A DNA stretch of 20,086 nucleotides from an uncultured Campylobacter sp. (lineage in GTDB: Bacteria; Campylobacterota; Campylobacteria; Campylobacterales; Campylobacteraceae). The notes beneath the pieces are model-generated. The model ran no database searches. It saw nothing but the letters and a program-made list of their open reading frames with translations, and had not been told where the DNA came from. The DNA is taken from positions 1 to 20,086 of the forward strand of contig NZ_CALIIU010000029.1 of the NCBI RefSeq assembly GCF_938017775.1. Direction: 5' to 3'. This document shows positions 14,609 to 20,086 of this stretch, one piece after another. The first letter of the stretch is position 1. Each line of letters starts with the position of its first letter. The translations under genes and the position numbers were made by a program.

Positions 14609-15304
14609 ATGAACAAATTTATACGATTTATCCTCGTTAGTATCTGTGTTTGCGCCATTTATGCGGGTCTGAAATATGCTTTTATGCTCTTTATCACGTG
14701 GCTCATGTTTAGTGGGGTATATTTTGATGGACCGGGTACGCTGCTCGCCATACCGCTCACGTTTCTAAGCTCATCGGTTATATTTGATTATTATTGTATT
14801 GCGCTGGGTTCTCATCTGCTCTTTTTATCGCTGCTTAAAGGGTGCGACGTGAAAACGCGGTGGATTTTACCTTTATTTTTTCTCATAACGCTCGCGTTTT
14901 GTAGTTTTTGCGTCTTAATCGGGCACGAAGATTATCAGCGCATAAACGCGCTTTTTGCACTCTTGCTTATCTCTCCTTTTACGCTCATCGCATACGCCAT
15001 CGTTACGACTGTAATCCTTGCCAAAAATAAAATTTCGGATTATTATCCGATCTTAGTCGCAATAATTTTTGTGCCTATTCATGCCGCCAGCATAGGGATA
15101 TGGGGATTAGAACGGATATATTTTGGAGTGTTTCTAAACGCGACGATACTGGGGATTTTTTATTTCACTGCGAAAATCGGGCGCGTAAATTTGATCGCAC
15201 ATAGACCCACATCCGACAAAACGCAAAATTCTAAAGACCGCGTTATCAAAACGATACAAAGCAGCTCGGCATTATTAAACAACGATATTTTGAAAAAGCG
15301 CTAA
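14609..15304 (+). CDS. Integral membrane protein of unknown function
   Basis: 231 aa with about six hydrophobic segments: one right at the N-terminus (FIRFILVSICVCAIYAG), then LFITWLMF, IPLTFLSSSVIFDYYCIALG, LFFLITLAFCSFCVLIG, LFALLLISPFTLIAYAIVTT, and two around PILVAIIFVPIHAA and FLNATILGIFYF. The C-terminal 45 residues are hydrophilic and basic (KDRVIKTIQ, NDILKKR), probably cytoplasmic. No motif identifies a family. I choose ATG 14609 (AGGAAAAAGACAA before it) over an upstream TTG at 14552, because a -10 box lies between them. Transcribed alone, divergent from the dehydrogenase gene. Base composition is more AT-rich than its neighbours. Confidence 0.75.
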   Translation: MNKFIRFILVSICVCAIYAGLKYAFMLFITWLMFSGVYFDGPGTLLAIPLTFLSSSVIFDYYCIALGSHLLFLSLLKGCDVKTRWILPLFFLITLAFCSFCVLIGHEDYQRINALFALLLISPFTLIAYAIVTTVILAKNKISDYYPILVAIIFVPIHAASIGIWGLERIYFGVFLNATILGIFYFTAKIGRVNLIAHRPTSDKTQNSKDRVIKTIQSSSALLNNDILKKR

Positions 15305-15325
15305 ATTTTATCCTTTTTAGGAATT

Positions 15326-15687
15326 CTAAATAACGCTTTCGTCGCGAGCTACAAGCTTATATGCTTCCCGATAGGTCTGAGCTTTACCGACAAAACCTTC
15401 AAAAACCGCGCCGTTTTGCCTCTTGACACATTGACATCGCTATTTGATCAAATTTATATCCAGCGTGATCTTATCGTTTTTGATCACGCCGATACCCTTG
15501 TTTAGCACATTTGAGCAATCTGCTTAGCTTCAGCTAGCGAGTACATCGCGAAGATGCCGCATTGAAATTTATTCAGCTGGGTATCCTTTTGAGAGCCCAC
15601 ACCCAAAATATCCTTCATACTTGCGCTTCACGCCGTTATGACGGTAAAGCTTAGTTTAAAATAGCAACTACTCCAATAAAATTTCAT
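15326..15687 (-). pseudogene. Probable decayed gene, unknown family
   Basis: Read on the minus strand from the ATG at 15687, about 120 residues of protein-like sequence appear, broken by an early TGA (after FTVITA), a TAA with a frame change near 15505, and a later TAG. The intact pieces read SASMKDILGVGSQKDTQLNK, then CGIFAMYSLAEAKQIAQ, then after the shift NKGIGVIKNDKITLDINLIK, then NGAVFEGFVGKAQTYREAYK, ending at a TAG at 15326. Their composition is protein-like, unlike the other spacers. I do not recognise the family. It lies in a spacer of about 600 nt (15305-15900); the remainder of that spacer shows no credible gene. Confidence 0.45.
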
Positions 15688-15900
15688 CTGTTGCACATAA
15701 AGCCTTTTGCGTTTTTAGATTTAAAATTTGAGTTGCAAGAATTCCATTCGTCGTTTATGGATACTCAGAATAAATATTGTGGCTATATTATATGTGTAGA
15801 ACGAGATAAAATTTACAGCCCTCAGGCGCAGCAAAATCAGCACGCCACATTTTACAAATGGCAAAATAAGGTGCGCCAGAATCGACCCTAACTTGAAATT

Positions 15901-16443
15901 TTATTTAAAAAGCAAATCGGATTTTAGCTTGGAATAAACCTGCTCGCCTTTTAACTCACGGACGATTTGCAGTGCGAATTCCATCGCAGTAGCAGGGCCT
16001 CGCGAGGTCATGATGTTTTGATCTTTTACGACATTCGCCGAATTCGTATAGCCTGGGTGAGCGATCTGACTTTCAAAACCCGGATAACAAGTATAAGAGC
16101 TTTTTAGCACACCCGCGGTAGCTAGCGCCCATGGAGCGGCACATATTGCACCGATTTTTGCGTTATTTGCATCGAAATCGCGCAGAATCTTACCGAGTTT
16201 CTCGCTTTTGGCTAAATTCTCTGCACCGGGCAAGCCGCCAGGCAAAACGATCATATCAAACTCCGAAACTTTCATATCATCTAAAATTTCATCGGCGATC
16301 ATCTCTATGCCGTGTGCACCGCAGACGCATTTCTTATCCAGTCCTACAGATACTGCATCGATCTCCGCGCGGCGCAAAATATCGATCAAACTTACCGCCT
16401 CGATCTCTTCAAAACCGTTTGCCAAAACGATCGCTACTTTCAT
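15901..16443 (-). CDS. DJ-1/PfpI family protein (YajL/ThiJ-like)
   Basis: 180 aa, single-domain flavodoxin-like fold, cytosolic. Family marks: GFEEIEA with the conserved E15, IVLPGGLPGAENL (65-77), and the nucleophile elbow GAICAAPWAL with C101. The C-terminal part has TSRGPATAMEFAL. YajL/DJ-1 relatives act in oxidative-stress defence, and chaperone, glyoxalase or deglycase activities have been proposed; older annotation as a thiamine-synthesis protein is doubtful. ATG at 16443 has GGAG 5 nt upstream. The cytochrome gene ends 10 nt before it, so they probably form an operon, a pairing that fits a redox or stress setting but does not prove a shared role. Confidence 0.93.
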   Translation of the reverse strand: MKVAIVLANGFEEIEAVSLIDILRRAEIDAVSVGLDKKCVCGAHGIEMIADEILDDMKVSEFDMIVLPGGLPGAENLAKSEKLGKILRDFDANNAKIGAICAAPWALATAGVLKSSYTCYPGFESQIAHPGYTNSANVVKDQNIMTSRGPATAMEFALQIVRELKGEQVYSKLKSDLLFK

Positions 16444-16453
16444 CTACGCTCCT

Positions 16454-17029
16454 TTATTTTAGGTATGAGCCCTGCTCGCTCGGGGCGGTCGAAATTTCAG
16501 TATTCGTGCTCCTACTAGACGAGCTATCGTACAGGAACGAATCGTCGCCTTTTAGATAAGCAATGATGTAGCCTAGCTCCGTAGCGCCCGTCTTAGCGGC
16601 GATCGGCTGCATGATATTTTTCATCTTGCCACCATAACTTAGATCTGTAGTGTATTGCGACATAGTTATCGAGATCTCTTTGGCGTCCATATCTTTGAGT
16701 TTACGCGATACTCCATAAGCTTTTTTTTGGCCATTCTCGCCGTGGCATGAAGCGCACTTCTCAGCAAAGATAGCTCCACCTCTTTCTTTTAAAAAATTTA
16801 TATTTCGATTTACCTTGCCGCCATAGACTTTACCGCTTGCGGCTGGGGCATTTTTATAGATATTTACGGTTACGTTTTCGTCTTTAGAATGCTTTTCGAT
16901 CAGTGATTTTAGCTCTTTGGCAAACTCACCTTTAGCTTCAAATACATACGTGTCATCGCTTGCTTTATCCGCAGCGTTTAAATTAAAGACAAAAAAACAT
17001 GCTAAAAAAGAAATTTTAAAAATTTTCAT
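16454..17029 (-). CDS. Periplasmic monoheme cytochrome c
   Basis: 191 aa with a Sec signal peptide (about 1-20, ending NLNAAD). The heme-binding motif is CASCH (C92, C95, H96), preceded by GGAIFAEK and followed by GENGQKKAYG; M140 in KNIMQPIA is the likely second heme ligand, and ATELGYIIAYLKG is the closing helix of class I cytochromes c. Ahead of the heme domain are about 60 extra residues (TYVFEAKGEFAKELKSLIEK and onward), seen in some campylobacter cytochromes but not in short c553 types. The C-terminus ends in a Ser/Thr-rich tail. It would shuttle electrons between periplasmic redox enzymes. ATG at 17029 with AAGG upstream. Follows the porin gene across a terminator; the DJ-1-like gene follows after 10 nt. 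Confidence 0.93.
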   Translation of the reverse strand: MKIFKISFLACFFVFNLNAADKASDDTYVFEAKGEFAKELKSLIEKHSKDENVTVNIYKNAPAASGKVYGGKVNRNINFLKERGGAIFAEKCASCHGENGQKKAYGVSRKLKDMDAKEISITMSQYTTDLSYGGKMKNIMQPIAAKTGATELGYIIAYLKGDDSFLYDSSSSRSTNTEISTAPSEQGSYLK

Positions 17030-17051
17030 AGAAAACCTTGATTTAGAATTT

Positions 17052-17078
17052 AAAAAGGGCGAAGCAAAAGCTCCGCCC
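17052..17078 (-). terminator. Intrinsic terminator of the porin gene
   Basis: On the minus strand GGGCGGAGC pairs with GCTTCGCCC (one mismatch) over loop TTTT, followed directly by TTTTT. It lies 27-53 nt after the porin stop and before the cytochrome gene. Confidence 0.85.
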
Positions 17079-17104
17079 TAATTTTACCTGTGGAAGGTAA
17101 ATAA

Positions 17105-18304
17105 TTAGAAGCTGTATTTAGCCTCGAATCTGATGCGATCTTTTTTCTCATCAAGACCGCCAGCAGCATCGTCAATCTTATAGTGAGAATACCAAGTTTT
17201 AAAGCTTAGTTTTTCATTATATTTATAAGAAATTCTACCTACTACTTCGTATGCATTGTCACCATCTGCTTTACCGTCTAGGTAATCAGCGCCGATTCTG
17301 ATGCCAGTATCAGGGATGGTATAGCCTGCTACTACATACCAATAGTGGTTCTCGCCAGTAAAGCTTCTATAATCTAGCAACTCTTCACCTGGGCTAATGA
17401 AAGAGCCTTGATCTTCAAAAGATACAAAAGAAACTTTATCTTTATCATCAGGTTCAAATTTTAAATAACCTGCAGCTAAATCAACGCCAAAGAAACCAGC
17501 ATTAGCCTCTGCTGCCCAGAAGTCTGCATCACTAGCGCCCGCATCTTTATAATCTCCGTCGAAATCAGAGAATGCGTATTGACCTTTTACGCCAAGATTG
17601 AAATCATCGGAGATATCAAAATTTAGAGCTAACTCTGCGGCAAAAAGCTGTGCTACGTCCTCTAGAGCATTATACCATAGCTGGAAAGATACTGGATCAT
17701 ATGAGCCCATAAATCCTATACCATATAGATTATGATCAGTAGTTAGTTTATTATCTACCGCTGCGCCCCATTCAAGACTTGAAATATCTCCATCATTCTC
17801 TAAAGAATCCATCCAAAAGCCGCTAATTGTCAAGCCCTCGATATCAGTGCTAGTAATCTTAACACCGTCTCCATACATATCATCGGTAAAGAACGAACCT
17901 ATGCCTTGGCGACCAACTGCAATAGTAGTGCCACCAACAGTGTATCCTAAGTAAGCCTTAGCGATATCAAAATCGGAACCTTTGTCACTTGGATTTTGTT
18001 TGCCATGATATTGGCTATTTGAAGAAGAAAGAGACTCGCCATTATCTCTATCTAAGAACCTAACGCCCACTACACCAAAGAAGTTATCGTCGATTTTTGC
18101 TTTAAAATCTACTTCGGATTTAAATTCCCAAACACCTTTATTGCTGTTTGTTTCATTTTTAAGGTGATCGTGAGTGTATCGCATACGAGCGTATCCGTTT
18201 AGATCCACATCCTTGATAGCTTCCTCTAACGGAACAGCACTTGCACTCATAGCAAGAGCACCTGCAGCGACTGCTGCCGCTAAACTAAGTTTAACTAGTT
18301 TCAT
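17105..18304 (-). CDS. Major outer-membrane porin (Campylobacter MOMP family)
   Basis: A 399-aa outer-membrane beta-barrel that lets small solutes cross and is normally the most abundant surface protein in the genus. Signal peptide MKLVKLSLAAAVAAGALAMS to about residue 23 (ASA cleavage), mature start VPLEEAIKDVDLNGYARMRY, typical of the family. The body alternates aromatic and polar residues with acidic loops (for example SDFDGDYKDAGASDADFW), and the last residue is Phe after FEAKYS, the outer-membrane assembly signal. ATG 18304 is chosen because AAAGGAG lies 6 nt upstream; the open frame runs 14 codons further up without a ribosome site. Own promoter at 18355-18360 and terminator at 17052-17078. 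A predicted small RNA directly upstream is complementary to its ribosome site. Confidence 0.95.
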   Translation of the reverse strand: MKLVKLSLAAAVAAGALAMSASAVPLEEAIKDVDLNGYARMRYTHDHLKNETNSNKGVWEFKSEVDFKAKIDDNFFGVVGVRFLDRDNGESLSSSNSQYHGKQNPSDKGSDFDIAKAYLGYTVGGTTIAVGRQGIGSFFTDDMYGDGVKITSTDIEGLTISGFWMDSLENDGDISSLEWGAAVDNKLTTDHNLYGIGFMGSYDPVSFQLWYNALEDVAQLFAAELALNFDISDDFNLGVKGQYAFSDFDGDYKDAGASDADFWAAEANAGFFGVDLAAGYLKFEPDDKDKVSFVSFEDQGSFISPGEELLDYRSFTGENHYWYVVAGYTIPDTGIRIGADYLDGKADGDNAYEVVGRISYKYNEKLSFKTWYSHYKIDDAAGGLDEKKDRIRFEAKYSF

Positions 18305-18354
18305 TTTGAACTCCTTTAAAAGTTTGTAAGCGCAATAGTAGCACAAAATGACAA

Positions 18355-18360
18355 ATTATA
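18355..18360 (-). promoter_or_regulatory. -10 box TATAAT of the porin gene
   Basis: Minus-strand TATAAT in the context TTTTAAGCATATAATTTG lies 51 nt before the porin ATG, predicting transcription start near 18348 and a leader of about 44 nt that contains AAAGGAGTTC. T-rich sequence lies upstream, as is usual in this genus; no -35 is evident. Confidence 0.7.
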
Positions 18361-18441
18361 TGCTTAAAATAGGCTGAAAAATACTAAAATTTTACCAAAT
18401 TGTTACCGAGTATTTACCGAAAATCCAAATTTAACGGACAT

Positions 18442-18500
18442 AAAAAAAGCGAGACCCACACAGGTCTCGCCGATTATTGAAAGGAGTTCTAATTTCGATG
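18442..18500 (-). ncRNA. Candidate small RNA upstream of the porin gene, anti-Shine-Dalgarno type
   Basis: About 59 nt between an extended -10 box (18506-18514) and a textbook terminator: GCGAGACC (18470-18463), loop TGTGTG, GGTCTCGC (18456-18449), then seven T (18448-18442). The 5' part is predicted unpaired and contains GAACTCCTTT (18489-18480), perfectly complementary to AAAGGAGTTC in the porin ribosome site (18317-18308). The unit lies on the same strand as the porin, ending about 80 nt before its -10 box. No ORF is present on this strand. Alternatively it could be an attenuated leader of a longer porin transcript. The promoter, hairpin and complementarity are seen in the sequence; transcription and function are inferred. 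Confidence 0.55.
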
Positions 18501-18505
18501 TGGGG

Positions 18506-18514
18506 ATTATATCA
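18506..18514 (-). promoter_or_regulatory. Extended -10 promoter TGATATAAT for the candidate small RNA
   Basis: Minus-strand TG-A-TATAAT is an exact TGnTATAAT extended -10 element, about 6-7 nt ahead of the predicted RNA start near 18499-18501. Nothing else in the following 60 nt on this strand needs a promoter. Confidence 0.6.
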
Positions 18515-19094
18515 GGCTGCGGTAAACAGACGGCAACACCTCTTTCATGCGGGAGAAATTTCATAAAAATTTTACGACGTGAAATTTTATGGATAAAATT
18601 TCAAGACACGAAATTTTCAAAGCGTGGGTTTTAAAAATCTACGCGACATCTTATCAGCGGGGAATACTGCACTGAAAACGAGCAGTGCGCGAAAAACCGC
18701 GAGAAAGAAAATTTATAAGAATTTCGCAATCAAAATTCTAGCGCCAGCTGTATTTCTATAATATAAAATTTACGGACAAAATAGCGCCATGCAGCAAGGA
18801 ATTTAAGCGCGAAAGCAAGTGGATATGAAATGCGAGCCGAGCCATATAAGTAAGATGTGCAGCGCAGAATTCTGTGAAATATAAAATTCCACAACTTTTA
18901 AAATATAAAATTTATGCAGACATCGCGTAAAGAATCAGCGGACTTTAAAGCGCAAGCAAATCGCGCCAGTCCGCCATGATTAAGAACAGAAACTATTGCC
19001 TTCATAAGAGTAGAGAGCAAACACAAAAACATTTCACAAAGTAAAAGCAGGCTCGCTTACCTTAAAGGGCGCAGCGACTAAAAATCGCGTAGGA
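18515..19094. other. Gene-free region of about 580 nt with inverted repeats
   Basis: No credible gene on either strand; the longest frame with a usable ATG is about 35 codons. Seen: a 10-bp inverted repeat with 2-nt loop, GAAATTTTAT/ATAAAATTTC, at 18581-18602; a 6-bp stem GCACTG/CAGTGC near 18670-18690; and a two-part stem GCGGACT/AGTCCGC enclosing GCGC/GCGC at 18938-18974. No T-run terminator directly follows the lipoprotein gene at 19095, so its transcript may extend into this region. Confidence 0.45.
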
Positions 19095-19481
19095 TTAAAA
19101 GCTGATATTTTCGCTCTCAGGTACAGCAATAGCGTCGTTTTTATGCATTTGTTTGGTCTCGATTTTTCCGATGTCATAAGCGCGCGGAGCAACGGAACCC
19201 GCTTTGCGCGAGATGATTCGCATATCGGTGATAGCGCCTGCTGCGGTACTTATGTAGGCAGTATCTCCCGCAGCCGCATAATATCTGCTTGCGCGAGCGG
19301 TGTATAGCTCGCCGTTGGATAGGTCTTTAAACGTATAGACGTAAGCTGTGGAGCTTTGGCGAGTGTAGTTTACGATCTCGGATTTGAGCGAGCGTAAGTT
19401 GCCTGCAGGCGTCGGAGCGGTGCTTACGGCGCAGCCTGCGATGCCAAGAGCCAAAAGTGCGGAAAATATGAAATTTTTCAT
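19095..19481 (-). CDS. Small envelope lipoprotein, unknown function
   Basis: 128 aa with a lipoprotein signal peptide (MKNFIFSALLALG) and lipobox IAGC, acylated cysteine C17. The mature part has a short Thr/Pro-rich linker followed by a compact, probably beta-rich domain containing AYVYTFKDLSNGELYTARAS and AAAGDTAYISTAAGAITDMR, ending ESENISF. No other cysteines and no membrane segment. I do not recognise the family. ATG at 19481 has AAGGA upstream; the 16 nt before the start closely resemble those before the Sel1-repeat gene (both contain AAGGATACT). Transcribed alone on the minus strand. Confidence 0.78.
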   Translation of the reverse strand: MKNFIFSALLALGIAGCAVSTAPTPAGNLRSLKSEIVNYTRQSSTAYVYTFKDLSNGELYTARASRYYAAAGDTAYISTAAGAITDMRIISRKAGSVAPRAYDIGKIETKQMHKNDAIAVPESENISF

Positions 19482-19544
19482 TCAGTATCCTTCATTTGTA
19501 AAATTTGAACTTTTAGAGTAGTAGGTTTGGGCTTAAAGTTTGCT

Positions 19545-19638
19545 TTTTTGAGAGGCATCGAATTGGAATTTAAACGACGATGGATGCGCTTGCGTCGCTG
19601 GCATTTGTTTTTGAGGGGCGTCGAAGTGGAATTTAAAC
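19545..19638 (+). repeat. Direct repeat, two 31-nt copies 63 nt apart
   Basis: Copies at 19545-19575 and 19608-19638 match at 28 of 31 positions, both starting TTTTTGAG and ending TGGAATTTAAAC. The 63-nt spacing is a multiple of three, so a 61-codon open frame on the plus strand repeats LRG(I/V)E(L/V)EFK; it has no ribosome site and I do not call it a gene. The repeats lie in the spacer (19482-19770) between the lipoprotein gene and the transporter fragment, on the upstream side of both. Confidence 0.65.
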
Positions 19639-19770
19639 AGACCTCTCTTAGCGTTAGGCGAAGCGAGAATGCGCTTTTGGCGATTTTTCTATATATGTGG
19701 GGTAGAATTTAGCAGTAATCGCGAGCGAGACTTGGTAGTCGCGTCTAAATCAAACACGGCAGAACTTTAG

Positions 19771-20086
19771 CTTCTTTTACCCAGCGGCTGGCTTGCATCA
19801 GCACTCTTTGCGGCGCTGACCGCGATATTTGCAAAAATTGGGCTTGAAGGGATCAACTCTCATTTCGCAACTTTTATCCGCACGATCATCATCGCCTTTT
19901 GCCTCGCTGCATTCCTACGCTACGCTAAAGCCTGGCAGCCGTTATCTAGTCTGAGCCCTCGCAACTGGATATTTTTGATACTAAGTGGGCTGGCGACGGG
20001 TGCATCATGGCTAGCATATTTCAAAGCTCTGCAAATCGGCAAAGCCTATCAAGTAGCACCGATCGATAAACTAAGCGTAGTACTCG
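19771..20086 (+). CDS. EamA/DMT-family transporter, 5' part, cut by window end; start unclear
   Basis: An inner-membrane drug/metabolite transporter of the short (about 140 aa) single-EamA-domain type. About 105 codons are visible: LFAALTAIFAKIGLEGINSH, ATFIRTIIIAF, a second hydrophobic segment, then LSGLATGASWLAYFKALQIG and YQVAPIDKLSVVL, a signature of this family (APxDKLSVVL). Substrate unknown. The frame is open from 19771, but an in-frame TAG stands directly before it at 19768 and no ATG, GTG or TTG occurs in frame ahead of the conserved domain; the first TTG lies well inside it. The gene therefore either uses a rare start codon or has lost its start. The end lies beyond the window. Confidence 0.7.

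Noticed and set aside
15691..15891. 66-codon plus-strand ORF before the DJ-1 gene
   Set aside because: TTG start, no ribosome site, no family resemblance, partly opposite the probable decayed gene's upstream region.
18498..18566. A 22-codon plus-strand ORF with AAGGAG upstream (the complement of the small-RNA seed)
   Set aside because: The 11-nt spacing is long, no plus-strand promoter is evident, the peptide has no recognisable feature, and the T-run hairpin and extended -10 both point to the minus strand.

Overview
The window looks like a chromosomal stretch of a Campylobacter, most likely one of the higher-GC oral species (C. gracilis / rectus / showae group). Reasons: the thrS-infC pair with an N-terminally short ThrRS, a Campylobacter-type major outer-membrane porin, a periplasmic cytochrome c, a cysteine-paired Sel1-repeat protein, GC-tract hypermutable loci, TATAAT promoters without clear -35 boxes, and the ubiquitous words TAAATTT / AAATTTTAAAATTT in GC-rich DNA. 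The species is an inference.

Layout. 1-762 (-): nearly complete rfbF (CDP-sugar synthesis), AT-richer than the rest. 929-962: palindromic terminator. 997-3338 (-): thrS-infC operon, stop and start overlapping as TTGA. 3441-5367 (-): predicted small-molecule/LPS-type kinase followed by an overlapping Bcr/CflA exporter. 5628-5702 (-): tRNA-Glu(TTC). 5780-6271 (+): lipoprotein. 6634-7488 (+): nfo (endonuclease IV). 7489-8283: no gene seen. 8284-8931 (-): secreted Sel1-repeat protein with a 9-G tract against its -10 box. 9116-10447 (+): murI with a large in-frame insertion. 10448-11350: no gene, decayed short repeats. 11351-11635 (-): EexN-like lipoprotein with a 9-G tract inside its signal peptide. 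11799-11873: strong overlapping hairpins. 11907-14364 (-): short-chain dehydrogenase then NhaC-type antiporter. 14609-15304 (+): unknown membrane protein. 15326-15687 (-): probable decayed gene. 15901-17029 (-): cytochrome c then DJ-1/PfpI protein. 17105-18304 (-): major porin with its own promoter and terminator. 18442-18500 (-): candidate small RNA. 19095-19481 (-): lipoprotein. 19545-19638: direct repeat. 19771-20086 (+): EamA-type transporter, cut by the window end and lacking an obvious start.

Most genes are ordinary housekeeping or envelope genes. What stands out is regulation and genome plasticity: two independent 9-base G tracts, one placed to vary promoter spacing and one to switch a reading frame; a short promoter-to-terminator unit just upstream of the porin whose predicted RNA is perfectly complementary over 10 nt to the porin Shine-Dalgarno region; a glutamate racemase enlarged by about 175 residues of low-complexity sequence; and an unusually large share of non-coding DNA containing decayed tandem and inverted repeats. 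No CRISPR array, rRNA, insertion sequence or prophage was seen. All assignments are by reading motifs and family resemblance; no database search was run.
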